This document shows positions 47,780 to 56,500 of a stretch of 56,500 nucleotides of DNA, piece after piece. Every line of letters begins with the position of its first letter. The stretch's first letter is position 1. Source of the stretch: Acidobacteriota bacterium (GTDB taxonomy: Bacteria; Acidobacteriota; Terriglobia; Bryobacterales; Bryobacteraceae); NCBI GenBank assembly GCA_016201205.1, contig JACQDF010000346.1, forward strand, positions 1-56,500. Reading direction: 5' to 3'. Under the pieces are notes generated by a model. That model had not been told where the DNA came from, ran no database searches, and saw only the letters and a program-made list of their open reading frames with translations. A program made the translations under genes and the position numbers.

Positions 47780-50700
47780 ATGAAAGTCAAAAGTGGTAGG
47801 GTCCGCAACCGTTTGATGTCTGCCCTCATCGCTGTGCTCCTGGTCGCGGCTACAACCTTGGCCCAGGAGAATACAGGAAAGATCCTCGGGACGGTAACCG
47901 ATGCCACCGGCGCCGTGGTTCCGGGCGCCAAACTCACCGCCACCAGCCCCACTCTTCCGAGCCCGCTGGAGGCCACTTCGGATTCGTCCGGTCGCTACCG
48001 ATTCGAAGCGGCGCCGATCGGAACCTACACGATCACGGTTTCCAAAGAAGGGTTCGCCACTCTGAAGCAGTTCAACACCGTGGTCAAACTCGGATCCCAG
48101 GTGGACTACAACCCCAAGCTGGCGGTCGGACAGATCACGCAGATTGTGGAAGTGGCCGAGGCATCCGTGTCTCTGGACACCACTTCCAGCGCTGCGGCAA
48201 CCAACATCACGGCCCAGGTGTTCGACAACCTGCCCAAAAGCCGCACCTTCAACAGCCTGCTTCCGATGGCCCCCGGCGTCCGTCTGGAAGTGAAGAACGG
48301 CAACGCCGGCGTGGGCGGCTACCAGGTGGACGGCGCCAGCGGGTCGGAGAACTCGTTCGTCATCGACGGTGTGGACGTGAGCGACATTCGCCGCGGCTCG
48401 CTGCGCCTTCAAAATGCGATCCCTTTCGAGTTCGTCCACGAGATCGAGATCAAGAGCAGCGGCTTTGAAGCCCAGTACGGCGGCGCCGCAGGCGGCGTGA
48501 TCAACGTGGCCACGCGGGGAGGCACCAACGACTTTCATGGGGAGATCCTGGGGCAGTTCACCAGCAATCAGTTGAACCCGCGCCCCCGCGGCTGGTACCA
48601 GCGCTCGGTGGCCAACGCCAATGTCGCTGAGTTCTTCGCCCCCAAGGAAGACAACTACCGCACCTTCTATCCAGGCGGCCGGTTTGGCGGCCCGCTCGTG
48701 CGGGACAAGGTCTTCTTCAACGTGGGGTACCTGCCGATCTTCTCGCGCACGGAACGTTACCCTCAGTACGCCACCGGGACCCGTACGTTCAACCGGGAGG
48801 AGATCAACCACTTTGCTCTGGCCCGTCTGGATGTGGCGCCCAACTCCAAGCTCCAGGTCAACACTTCCTGGATCTGGTCGCCGTGGCGGCAGAAGGGCAA
48901 TCTGCCCAACGTCGATCCGCGTATCGCCGCTCCCTCTAATGACCTGACGGTTCAGGGCGGGTGGCAGCCGGCGAATGCCTACACTGCTTCGTCGACCTAC
49001 GCGCCGAACGGACGCATTGTCCTGAGCGCTCGCTACGGCTACAAGTATCAGAACGACAAACTGGGCAACTACGGCTTGTCGGGGGCCCCCTACGTCATTT
49101 ACCAGACGGCCGCACCGGCCGGTGTGCCCCTGCCGGGAGGCACCGGGTTCACCAACGTTTCCAGCACGTTTGGCGTCGTCAAGGACATTACCACGCGTCA
49201 CAACCTCTACCTGTCCGGGGTGTACTTGACCAGCATCGCCGGACAGCAGCATACCTTCAAGGTCGGCTATGACTTGGCCAGGATCGGAAACGACGTTAAC
49301 GACGACTACGCCAACGGCCGCTTCGACATCTATTGGGGCGACTCGTTCAACCGCGGCAGCGTGACCAACGCCAGGGGACAGTTTGGATACTACAGGTGGG
49401 AGGATGGCGTGCGCCACAACGCGGCAGTGAATAGCCGCAACCAGGGGTTCTACATTCAGGATGCCTGGAAGATTCACCGGCGCGTGACGCTCAACCTGGG
49501 CGTCCGCTTCGAGAATGAGTTCCTGCCGCCGTATACCAAGGAAGTTGGAGGCGTCAAAATCGCCAACCCGGTGGCCTTCGGGTGGGGCGACAAGCTCGCT
49601 CCGCGGCTCGGCGGCGCCTGGGACCTGTTCGGCGATGGCCGGTGGAAGCTCAGCGGCAGTTTCGGCTTCTACTATGACGTCATGAAGTACGAGTTGGCCC
49701 GCGGCTCCTTCGGCGGCGACTACTGGTTCAGCCACGTCTACCGGCTGGACAACCCCAACGTCCTGTCGCTTGGCAAGGCCAACCCCGGCGCGCTTGGCAC
49801 CAAGATCATCTCCTTCGACAACCGCACCATTCCAATCAACGCTCGAGGCGAGCTCGAAGGCATCGATCCGAACATCAAGCCTTTCAAAGAGCGCCGGTAT
49901 CACATTTCTCTCGACCGCTCGCTCAGCTCCAGACTTACGGCGGGAGTTCGCTACACCCGCACCGACGTCCTGGCCGGCATTGAAGACATCGGCGTCCTCG
50001 ATGCCGAGGACAACGAGGTGTACCTGATCGGCAACCCCGGTCTGGGCGAGACTCGGAACACCAAGTCCGATTACGGGAAGAAGACTCCCAACGGGAAAGA
50101 GTTCCTGGTTCCGAAGGCGACCCGCCAGTATGACGCCGTCGAGTTCCGCGTCCAGGGGCAGGCCAAGGGCATCCAGTTCCTGACATCCTATACCTGGAGC
50201 CGGCTGTACGGCAATTGGTCGGGTCTGGCGAACTCGGACGAATCGGGACGCTCCGACCCCGGTGTCTCCCGCGCCTTCGACCTTCCCTACTACTACTTCG
50301 ACGCCAGCGGCAGCCAGAAGAACGTCTTTGGCCGCCTCGCCACCGACCGCCCGCACGAATTCAAGCTCTTCACTTCCTATGACCTGAAGACTCATGCCGG
50401 CACCACTACTTTCGGGCTCAGCCAGTTCGCCTTCAGCGGCTCGCTCGACTCGACGTCGGTCATTTATCTGTCGGCGCCCACATTCCCCAACGGTCGCGGA
50501 GACATGGGCCGCACTCCGGTCTACACTCAGACCGATTTCGGCATTTACCACACCTTCAAGGTCAGCGATCGGACCAACCTCCGGCTCGAAGCCAACGCGA
50601 CGAACCTGTTCAACCAGGCAGCGGTTGTCTCTCGCACGACGCAAATCAACCGCGCCGGTGCGATTACGGATGCACGACTGCCCCTGAACAAGTTCTTCTC

Positions 50701-50866
50701 AGGCTATAAGCTGAGCGACTTCGTCTACCCCGGAAACTTCACGGTGTCGGGGCTGCCGCAGTACAACCCGATCTACAACCTGCCGGGCGGTAACTACCGC
50801 GCCGGCGGCGGCGGCGCCTACCAGAGTCCGCGCGAGATCCGTCTCGGCATTCGCCTGATGTTCTGA
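47780..50866 (+). CDS. Oar-like TonB-dependent receptor with carboxypeptidase-regulatory domain
   Basis: A 1028-residue outer-membrane protein. Signal peptide 1-29 (SALIAVLLVAATTLAQ). Residues 34-115 form a CarboxypepD_reg-like beta sandwich (ILGTVTDATGAVVPGAKL, SDSSGRYRFEAAPIGTYTI). The plug follows (VDGASGSENSFVIDGVDVSD, EIKSSGFEAQYGGAAGGVIN), then a long barrel ending in REIRLGIRLMF with the terminal Phe expected for barrel insertion. Such receptors (Oar/SusC-like branch) import large substrates such as oligosaccharides or peptides; no SusD is adjacent. The start has a good GAGAGGA. Transcription ends at the hairpin at 50888. A structured leader precedes the gene. Confidence 0.93.
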   Translation: MKVKSGRVRNRLMSALIAVLLVAATTLAQENTGKILGTVTDATGAVVPGAKLTATSPTLPSPLEATSDSSGRYRFEAAPIGTYTITVSKEGFATLKQFNTVVKLGSQVDYNPKLAVGQITQIVEVAEASVSLDTTSSAAATNITAQVFDNLPKSRTFNSLLPMAPGVRLEVKNGNAGVGGYQVDGASGSENSFVIDGVDVSDIRRGSLRLQNAIPFEFVHEIEIKSSGFEAQYGGAAGGVINVATRGGTNDFHGEILGQFTSNQLNPRPRGWYQRSVANANVAEFFAPKEDNYRTFYPGGRFGGPLVRDKVFFNVGYLPIFSRTERYPQYATGTRTFNREEINHFALARLDVAPNSKLQVNTSWIWSPWRQKGNLPNVDPRIAAPSNDLTVQGGWQPANAYTASSTYAPNGRIVLSARYGYKYQNDKLGNYGLSGAPYVIYQTAAPAGVPLPGGTGFTNVSSTFGVVKDITTRHNLYLSGVYLTSIAGQQHTFKVGYDLARIGNDVNDDYANGRFDIYWGDSFNRGSVTNARGQFGYYRWEDGVRHNAAVNSRNQGFYIQDAWKIHRRVTLNLGVRFENEFLPPYTKEVGGVKIANPVAFGWGDKLAPRLGGAWDLFGDGRWKLSGSFGFYYDVMKYELARGSFGGDYWFSHVYRLDNPNVLSLGKANPGALGTKIISFDNRTIPINARGELEGIDPNIKPFKERRYHISLDRSLSSRLTAGVRYTRTDVLAGIEDIGVLDAEDNEVYLIGNPGLGETRNTKSDYGKKTPNGKEFLVPKATRQYDAVEFRVQGQAKGIQFLTSYTWSRLYGNWSGLANSDESGRSDPGVSRAFDLPYYYFDASGSQKNVFGRLATDRPHEFKLFTSYDLKTHAGTTTFGLSQFAFSGSLDSTSVIYLSAPTFPNGRGDMGRTPVYTQTDFGIYHTFKVSDRTNLRLEANATNLFNQAAVVSRTTQINRAGAITDARLPLNKFFSGYKLSDFVYPGNFTVSGLPQYNPIYNLPGGNYRAGGGGAYQSPREIRLGIRLMF

Positions 50867-50887
50867 CGAACGCCGGGCTTCGATCGA

Positions 50888-50911
50888 GGGCGCCCTCCGG
50901 GGCGCCCTTTT
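50888..50911 (+). terminator. rho-independent terminator after the TonB receptor
   Basis: GGGCGCC (50888-50894) pairs with GGCGCCC (50901-50907) around a six-base loop, followed by TTTT (50908-50911). It lies 22 bases after the receptor stop. Confidence 0.8.
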
Positions 50912-51078
50912 CTGTTGCCAGTGACCCAGCGCACCAAGGCGCTGGCGAAAACATGTCATCAACGTTATCCTGGAGCTAGCGACGGCGTGACGCCGGCACC
51001 CTGAATGTGGCCGCAGCCCGCACTCGAGTCAACACGCTGCCGGCGCATCGCGCAGGAACCGCTCCGTGGGAGAACGCA

Positions 51079-51363
51079 ATGGCCATCGATAAGCAACACG
51101 CTCATGACTTGCTCGATCAGCTCGGGCCTGGCCAGCTCGCCGCCGTGGTTCGTCTGCTCGAAACCATGGTCTCACCCGAGGAGGACGGCGATACCCTGAG
51201 CAACGCCGAACGCAAGGCCGTCACCCAGGCGGATGAATGGCTCAAACACAACCAGCCGATCCCCCATGAGGAAGTCCTCGCGGAGTTTGGCCTGACCATG
51301 GCCGATTGGGAAAAGATGGGCAGGGACCCGCTGCCGGAGGAAACACCCCGGCGCGATGGCTAA
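51079..51363 (+). CDS. antitoxin of a ParE/RelE-type pair
   Basis: A 94-residue protein (MAIDKQHAHDLLDQLG onward) starting at ATG 51079, with GGGAGA about eight bases upstream; the longer frame from 51007 is rejected. The C-terminal half (HEEVLAEFGLTMADWEKMG) is the segment commonly seen beside RelE/ParE toxins of this type. The N-terminal half is helical and could be the DNA- or self-binding part. Its stop overlaps the toxin start by 8 bases, the usual antitoxin-first coupling. It neutralises the toxin by binding; DNA autoregulation inferred. Confidence 0.85.
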   Translation: MAIDKQHAHDLLDQLGPGQLAAVVRLLETMVSPEEDGDTLSNAERKAVTQADEWLKHNQPIPHEEVLAEFGLTMADWEKMGRDPLPEETPRRDG

Positions 51364-51607
51364 GCGCATCGTCTGGACCGAACAGGCCAAGGCCGACGTG
51401 CGCGCCATCGTGCAGCCCATCGCCTTGCAGATTCTTAAGACACTGGCTCGATACGCCCTGACCGGCGAGGGCAAGACAAAGCAGCTTCGGGATATCGAGC
51501 CGCCCTTGATCCGTCTGCGCGCCCAGCAGCACCGCGTCTTCTTCCGCGACAAGGGCGACCGCCTGGAAATCTCCCGCGTGCTGGATCGCAAGGAGGCTTA
51601 CCGCTGA
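51356..51607 (+). CDS. RelE/ParE-family toxin
   Basis: An 83-residue basic protein (RIVWTEQAKADVRAIV, IRLRAQQHRVFFRDKG, ISRVLDRKEAYR). The order of an N-terminal helix pair, a four-strand sheet and a final Arg-rich tail ending YR is that of the RelE/ParE superfamily. RelE members cut mRNA in the ribosome and ParE members poison gyrase; the sequence alone does not decide. The ATG at 51356 overlaps the antitoxin gene by 8 bases. The 50912-51078 region upstream holds no other gene that I can support. Confidence 0.88.
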   Translation: MAKRIVWTEQAKADVRAIVQPIALQILKTLARYALTGEGKTKQLRDIEPPLIRLRAQQHRVFFRDKGDRLEISRVLDRKEAYR

Positions 51608-51776
51608 TCGCATGCGAAGCCAGGATGACGGACCATTGCGGCCCCAAGCGTGGCAACGGCGCTTACCGGGGCTACCAGTGGCAAGCAAGAAGGAATCCAA
51701 CCGCATCCGCCACGAGCGAGTCCGCCCCCATGGGCAACGCCTTCGCCACCAACTCTGAAAGAATGCCTCATCTGTT
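51608..51776. other. short stretch between toxin and metzincin genes
   Basis: No gene supported. The plus-strand frame at 51625-51870 lacks a start signal and runs into the 3' end of the minus-strand protease gene, so I treat it as noise. Confidence 0.35.
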
Positions 51777-54700
51777 TCATGGCCGTCTCCGTGCCGGAGA
51801 CGCCGGCGAGGGTGCACCCATCCGTGAGATGCCGTTGGCGGATTCTTCCCCGGCTCGCGAGGGCGTCTGATCCTGCGAAAAAGGCTCATCCGCGGGCGGC
51901 GACAGAACGGTAGCTCCGTTCTGATTCGTGCGCGAGTTGCCGCTGCGGTCGAGCTGGTCGACGACGCTCCGGTGATCGGCAATGGCCGCCACATACCACG
52001 TCCCGGGTGTCAGCGAAGAAGGAATCCCGATCTCCCCCGTGCAGGTAAACGTCTCGCCGGCTTGCAGCCCGTCTTCCACGTCGCAGTACCAGCCGGAGAA
52101 CTCGTCGCGCGTGGTCACGGTTGGCGAGCGTCCCCAATAGAACGCAAATTCAAACGCCCGGGCGGCGACGCTGCCTTGATTCTGCACAACGGCTCGCATG
52201 CCCGAGATCCGGCCGCCGATGATTCCAGTGGTCGGAGCGGTGAACGAGGTTACGACGAGCTGCGGCGAGGCCGTGGCTGGCTCGATGCTGGTGACGCGGA
52301 ATCCCCAATCGGTGACGCTGTCGTCGGTCACCAGCCGGATGCGAACCGTGTTTCCGGAGACAATGACGCTGCGTCCCGCCAGTTGCGTCCCGGTGAACGG
52401 ACTTGCGGCGATCGCCGCCCCCTGCGCGTTGCTGATGTGGAGGAAGTCATATCCTTCCTCGAGCGATGTGCGCGAGTCGAATGTTACGCGGATGGCTGCC
52501 GGGTTGCGCGCGGCGGTGTAGATCCAGGTGCGGTCTTCGTTATCGGCATAGGGGTGGCTCGATTCAGGGAGCACTGAGCCTCCGGCCGCGGCCGCAATGG
52601 TCACCAGCCCGTTGTCGTTGACTCGAGTCGAGCCGCTGCGATCCGGCTGCGGAACCTGATTGAGGTCGTCAGCAATCGCCGCCACGTACCACTGGCCGGC
52701 GGCAAGGCTCTGAGGAATTCCTATCTCGCCGGTGCAGGTATAGGTTCCGCCGGGGGAGATTCCATTGGCCACGTTGCACACCCAGCCCGAGTACACATCG
52801 GATGTGGTCACACGGGCGTTTCGCCCGAAGTAGAACCCGACCCGGAAGGCGCCGGTGGCGCCGTTGCCCTGGTTGGTCGCCTCGAGACGCATTCCCTGGA
52901 GGCTGGCGCCGGCGGTTCCTTGCGCCGGTGCGGTGAAGGAGGTGATCACGATCCTGGGCGTCAGCCCGGCGCCGGCATTGAAGGCGCGAAGCGTGTAGTC
53001 GTTCGAGTACCAATCTTCGCCGAAACGCGTCAGCAATCGGACGTAGAGCGTCCGGCCATTGGTGGGAAGACTGGTTACGTTGGCGCTGGTGGCCGTGCTT
53101 GCGTCGTATCCGAGATAGTCGGATTGGCCGGCGGAGCTTCCGATCGCCAGGAAATACTGCTCGGCATTGGGAACGCTGGTCCAACGAAATGTGGCTGCCG
53201 AGGAGGTCAGTGTGCTGCCGGGCGCGGGGCTGATGAGCTCAGCCGCGCCTCGTCCGGCAATGCTGACCAGGCCGTTGTCGGAACGACGCGTGGCGCCGCC
53301 GCGATCCATACCGGTGATGCGGTTCTGATCATCGGCGATGGCGGCCAGGAACCAGTCGCCCGGGGAGAGCGACGTGGGCACGCCCACGTCGCCGGAGCAG
53401 GTTCCCGCTTCTCCCGCATCCAGCCCCTCGCCGAATGTGCAGAACCAGCCGGAGAATGTGTCGCGCGTCGTCACGTTGTCGCTCTGCGAGTAGTAGTAGC
53501 CGATCCGGAACGCCCCGCTCGAGGCGTTGCCCTGGTTCTCGACACGAAGCGCCGTTCCGGTGAGATTCACTCCGACCGTTGCGGAATTGGGAGCGGAAAA
53601 GGAAGTGATCACCAGCCGTGCCCGATTGGCGACCCCGCCCAGCGAAGGCGCACGGTAGACGTAGCTGTTCGTGCGAAGGTCGGCGCCGATGCGGGAAGAG
53701 AGCCGCACGTACAGCGTCTCGCCGTTCGATGGAATCGTCGTGACGGTGGCGGAAAGGCTGGTGCCTGCATCGCGGTTGAAGACATTCGTTCCGGTGGGTG
53801 TGGTTCCGATCGCCAGAATAAATGACGACACGCCGGTTCCAGGGCTCCACTGGAAGGTGACCGTGGTGGACGCCAGGACGCTTCCGGGCGCCGGTGAGAG
53901 GATGCTCCCTGGCGTGCCGCCGGTGATTCGCAGCGCGCCCGTGTCGGCCGCGCGGCTGTTTCCGGACCGGTCCGACTGCGGAACCTGGTTCTGGTCATCG
54001 GCGATGCCGCCGAGATACCACGTGCCCGGCGGGAGATTCTCCGGCACCCCGACATCGCCGTTGCAGGTGGACGCCGCACCGGCAGCGAGGCCGTTCTGGA
54101 ACGTGCAGGACCATCCGGAGAACGTGTCCGCCGTGGAAATGCTGGCATCGCTCGAGAAGTAGAATCCGAAGCGGAATGCGCCGGCCGGTCCGTTGCCCTG
54201 GTTGGCGATGCGGGAGGTGACGCCGGTCAGGGACCGGCCGGCTTCTCCCGTAACCGGACCGCGCAATTCGGTGACGACGAGTCGAGGAAGTGGCTGGGCG
54301 CCGCCGCCGGTCCCGGTGATGGCGGTCACTTTGAAGCCGTAGTCGGTGACCGAATCATCCGTGACCAGGCGGATCCGCACCGTGCTCCCTGTAACCGTCA
54401 CGGTCCGCCCGGCGAGTTGGTTTCCGCTGAATGGGCTGCCGGGAATGGGCCGGCTGTTGGCGTCGAGGACGTGAATGAAGTCGTAGCCTGGTTCCACCGA
54501 AGTGCGGGAGTCGAAGGTCACATTGAGCGACGCGGCGCTGCCGGGAAGCGTGAACGTCCAGGTCCGGTCAGTGTTGTCCGCGTACGGGTGATCGGATTCC
54601 GGGAAGCCGCCGCCCCCGCCCCCTCCGCCCGTTCCGCCGCCCGTTCCACCGCCGGGATTACTTTCGCGGAAGCCGGCGACTGCGAGCCGCGTATTGTTCA

Positions 54701-55928
54701 GCGTCTGAAAATTCGCCGCACCGTTCGCCGCGTTCGGGTCGATCCCCACCGGCTGCCCGTTGTAGCGCGCGCTGGGATTGGACCAATAGTTGATCCGCGG
54801 GCACAAGCAGTTGGTGTTGTACGCCATGATCGTGCGAAACTTGTCCCCGCTGGTCTGCTTGTACGCATACGAATACGCATACAGACCGGGGCCCGTGCCA
54901 TCGTCACGGCCGTGCGTGGCGCCCATGTTGTGGCCGATCTCGTGGCCGAAGCTGTAATATCCCGTGGCGCACTCGACGGTCACTACACTGAAGCCGATCT
55001 CCGGAGTGATCCGGTTGGGGGCCGACGGCAGGTAGCCCATGCCGCACGCATCGCCGCCTGAAATCCAGAGGCTGACCACGTCGGCCCGATGCAGATCGCG
55101 CAGCCGATGCACGTCGTCCATGAACCCGTCGTCCGGCTGCCGCAGCCGCGTCAGATCCTTGCTCAATTCGCCGCTCTCCTGATAGACCACCTCCGCTGAC
55201 TGAACCAGACGCAGGCGGTGAAGGACGCCGCTGTTGGAATAGCCCTGATTGGTTTCCGCGATCGCAAGCTGGATCTGCTGAAGGATGGCCTGCGCGCCGC
55301 CCGCTTTCGTTTTGGCGGCGGCGTTGTAGACGACCAGCACGTCGATGACGGACCCGTCGTCAGCGGAGCGCTCGGCGGTGGCTTCGCGCTCACCCGTGCT
55401 GCCCTGTCCGCCTGGATCGAAGGCAATGGCGTCGTTGCCGTCCTGGAACTGCGATTGATCGATCTCCCGGACCCACTGGGTTCCGTCGGCGGCGGTGCGG
55501 ATCTGGTAGATCGTCCCGTCGCCCCGCGCGATGTTTCCGGTGATGCGTTCGCCGTCCACGATGAGGACCGCGTGGCTCTTCGGATCACCGCTGATGGCGC
55601 CCTTCCAGACGTAACCGGAGAAGTCATCGGTGCGGTCGACGCCAGTCCAGGTGACAGAGAGACGGACGTCGGAGAACAGGTTGAACTCGGTCTCGAACGC
55701 GGACGCCTGCCGCTCCGGCCGCTTGGAAAGAGCCGCCTTGAGACTTGGGAGGTAAAACGCCTCCGGGCGGACGCGGACGGCTCGTACTCGTTTCACACCC
55801 AGCCCCCAGGCGGTTGAAGGTGAACCCGCGGGTTCGACTCTCTCCGAGAAGGCCGCTTGCCGGTCAGGCAAGGATTGTCCGGCGCACAATGCCGTCAGAA
55901 ACGCGGCACACAATGAGGTCCGTCGCAT
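51777..55928 (-). CDS. secreted reprolysin-like metzincin with CUB-like and CARDB-type domains
   Basis: A 1383-residue exported protease. After a signal peptide, residues 25-190 form a pro-region that also occurs as a separate gene upstream. The catalytic domain (about 193-425) has the metzincin zinc signature HEIGHNMGATH (H329, E330, H333, H339) and Met-turn TIMAY (M368). A Gly-rich linker (about 427-443) follows. The rest is a series: CUB-like domain (YADNTDRTWTF, YDFIHVLD, LVTDDSVTDYGF), CARDB, SPAPGS-type beta unit, CARDB, SPAPGS unit, CARDB, second CUB-like domain, fourth CARDB. Each CARDB ends in an ADDxN..DRxGxxR motif. The stop at 51777 leaves a short polar tail. It probably cleaves extracellular protein. 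Confidence 0.9.
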   Translation of the reverse strand: MRRTSLCAAFLTALCAGQSLPDRQAAFSERVEPAGSPSTAWGLGVKRVRAVRVRPEAFYLPSLKAALSKRPERQASAFETEFNLFSDVRLSVTWTGVDRTDDFSGYVWKGAISGDPKSHAVLIVDGERITGNIARGDGTIYQIRTAADGTQWVREIDQSQFQDGNDAIAFDPGGQGSTGEREATAERSADDGSVIDVLVVYNAAAKTKAGGAQAILQQIQLAIAETNQGYSNSGVLHRLRLVQSAEVVYQESGELSKDLTRLRQPDDGFMDDVHRLRDLHRADVVSLWISGGDACGMGYLPSAPNRITPEIGFSVVTVECATGYYSFGHEIGHNMGATHGRDDGTGPGLYAYSYAYKQTSGDKFRTIMAYNTNCLCPRINYWSNPSARYNGQPVGIDPNAANGAANFQTLNNTRLAVAGFRESNPGGGTGGGTGGGGGGGGFPESDHPYADNTDRTWTFTLPGSAASLNVTFDSRTSVEPGYDFIHVLDANSRPIPGSPFSGNQLAGRTVTVTGSTVRIRLVTDDSVTDYGFKVTAITGTGGGAQPLPRLVVTELRGPVTGEAGRSLTGVTSRIANQGNGPAGAFRFGFYFSSDASISTADTFSGWSCTFQNGLAAGAASTCNGDVGVPENLPPGTWYLGGIADDQNQVPQSDRSGNSRAADTGALRITGGTPGSILSPAPGSVLASTTVTFQWSPGTGVSSFILAIGTTPTGTNVFNRDAGTSLSATVTTIPSNGETLYVRLSSRIGADLRTNSYVYRAPSLGGVANRARLVITSFSAPNSATVGVNLTGTALRVENQGNASSGAFRIGYYYSQSDNVTTRDTFSGWFCTFGEGLDAGEAGTCSGDVGVPTSLSPGDWFLAAIADDQNRITGMDRGGATRRSDNGLVSIAGRGAAELISPAPGSTLTSSAATFRWTSVPNAEQYFLAIGSSAGQSDYLGYDASTATSANVTSLPTNGRTLYVRLLTRFGEDWYSNDYTLRAFNAGAGLTPRIVITSFTAPAQGTAGASLQGMRLEATNQGNGATGAFRVGFYFGRNARVTTSDVYSGWVCNVANGISPGGTYTCTGEIGIPQSLAAGQWYVAAIADDLNQVPQPDRSGSTRVNDNGLVTIAAAAGGSVLPESSHPYADNEDRTWIYTAARNPAAIRVTFDSRTSLEEGYDFLHISNAQGAAIAASPFTGTQLAGRSVIVSGNTVRIRLVTDDSVTDWGFRVTSIEPATASPQLVVTSFTAPTTGIIGGRISGMRAVVQNQGSVAARAFEFAFYWGRSPTVTTRDEFSGWYCDVEDGLQAGETFTCTGEIGIPSSLTPGTWYVAAIADHRSVVDQLDRSGNSRTNQNGATVLSPPADEPFSQDQTPSRAGEESANGISRMGAPSPASPARRRP

Positions 55929-55970
55929 AGTTCTACCACATCATACTGCGGAAAGGGGCTGCAAAGGGCC

Positions 55971-56441
55971 TCACTGATCCTTCTTGGACAACCGGGACTG
56001 ATCGATTTCCCGCACCCAGATGACGCCGTCGGCTGCCGTGCGGATCTGATACAACAGGCCGTCGCCGCGGGAGAGGTTGGCCGTGATCTGCGAGCCGTTT
56101 GAGATCAGAACGGCGTGTCCATATCTGGCGCCGTCCACCGATCCGGTCCAGGTCCAGCCTTGTCCATCCGGCGAGCCTTCCACCTTCCGCCAGCGCGCGC
56201 GGAGGGCCGTTCCAGCGAAAAGATGGAATGTGGTTGCCGCAGAGTTCTTGCCTTTGTGGCTCTGGAATCGCCGGGCGGCTTGTTCGTCGAACAGGCTGGT
56301 ATTGCATTTCACTGCCCGGAGGCGGCGCACGCTCGCCTCCTGCATGTATGCGGGAACAGGCGGCTGCGGCTCAAGGGAGACGATTGCCGGCGGCTCTGGG
56401 GCGAGCCCGGCGGCGAGCAAGGCCCAAACAAGCCGGGACAT
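55971..56441 (-). CDS. standalone pro-domain homologue of the downstream metzincin
   Basis: A 156-residue protein with a signal peptide (SRLVWALLAAGLAPEPP). From about 90 to the end it repeats the protease pro-region: WTWTG, YGHAVLISNGSQITANLSRG, YQIRTAADG and WVREIDQS align with residues 93-160 of the 51777-55928 protein. It ends just where that pro-region ends, with no catalytic part. It is 42 bases upstream of the protease on the same strand, so co-expression is likely. It could be a trans-acting inhibitor, folding helper or decoy, or the product of a partial duplication. The first 60 residues (EASVRRLRAVKCN, EQAARRFQSHKGKN) are diverged but still resemble the protease's pro-region start. 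Confidence 0.75.
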   Translation of the reverse strand: MSRLVWALLAAGLAPEPPAIVSLEPQPPVPAYMQEASVRRLRAVKCNTSLFDEQAARRFQSHKGKNSAATTFHLFAGTALRARWRKVEGSPDGQGWTWTGSVDGARYGHAVLISNGSQITANLSRGDGLLYQIRTAADGVIWVREIDQSRLSKKDQ

Positions 56442-56500
56442 TCACTGCGCCCCCGCGCGGATCGCGATGAGATGCCGGTCTGTGCGAATGAGAAGCTGCC
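56442..56500 (-). CDS. 3' end of a minus-strand gene cut by the window edge
   Basis: On the minus strand an open frame enters from the right edge and ends QLLIRTDRHLIAIRAGAQ followed by TGA at 56444-56442, directly abutting the ATG of the pro-domain gene (TGAATG). The junction style matches other coupled genes in the window, so this is probably the upstream member of the same operon. Too short to classify. Confidence 0.4.
   Translation of the reverse strand, partial: QLLIRTDRHLIAIRAGAQ

Noticed and set aside
47657-50644. 995-codon minus-strand open frame opposite the TonB receptor
   Set aside because: The plus strand encodes an unmistakable receptor with signal peptide, plug and terminal Phe; the antisense frame has no domain pattern.
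51625-51870. Plus-strand small open frame after the toxin gene
   Set aside because: No start signal and overlaps the 3' end of the well-supported metzincin gene.
55820-55850. T-loop-like GGTTCGACTC as part of a tRNA
   Set aside because: It lies within the protease coding sequence; no acceptor or anticodon stems can be drawn.

Overview
The window looks like chromosomal DNA of an Acidobacteriota bacterium of the Solibacter/Bryobacter type (Bryobacterales). This is inferred from gene content, not from a marker gene: an esterase with a C-terminal TIGR03437 (Solibacter-type) domain at 9660-11891, a carboxypeptidase-regulatory/TonB receptor of the Oar type at 47780-50866, a PSCyt/DUF1549/DUF1553 plus DUF1501 pair at 40773-45222, many exported TPR, VWA and beta-propeller proteins, and high GC with GTG and TTG starts. 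I see no rRNA, tRNA, CRISPR array, phage or insertion sequence.

Layout. 1-5000: a small membrane protein, a glucarate dehydratase on the minus strand, and a tight three-gene RNA-maintenance cluster (alanyl-tRNA editing protein, tRNA-dihydrouridine synthase, RNase HI). 5200-9500: a lipoprotein plus unexported M15-type peptidase pair, a methyltransferase-TPR protein, and a decapitated deiodinase-like gene. 9660-16230: exported esterase, then a coupled trio (sialidase-like protein, RMD1-like membrane protein, lactonase-like amidohydrolase) converging on a mutarotase-like protein. 16290-21114: a Ser/Thr kinase translationally coupled to an FGE-fold protein without the catalytic cysteines, a seven-repeat FG-GAP propeller and an exported alpha/beta hydrolase. 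21182-26789: an Rpn-type nuclease with a partial tandem duplicate and an expanded KAEG minisatellite, a secreted repeat protein, a lytic transglycosylase, an exported gluzincin and TyrRS.

26801-40638 is the most striking block: eight minus-strand genes, mostly overlapping or nearly abutting, in the order DUF4159, VWA/GATase-like membrane protein, exported caspase/legumain-like peptidase, exported TPR-gluzincin, MoxR ATPase, DUF58, BatA-type VWA protein, and a giant Gln-rich DUF4175-type membrane protein. MoxR/DUF58/BatA/DUF4159 sets are known. The two predicted envelope peptidases translationally locked into the set suggest a MoxR-controlled envelope proteolysis or stress system.

40773-47395 is a divergent four-gene operon (PSCyt/DUF1553, DUF1501, quinone oxidoreductase, metallo-amidohydrolase). 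It is followed by a structured leader and a large Oar-like TonB receptor with a clear terminator. 51079-51607 is a ParE/RelE-type toxin-antitoxin pair. 51777-56441 holds a multidomain secreted metzincin preceded by a separate gene that encodes only its pro-domain. The tail of another minus-strand gene runs off the right edge.
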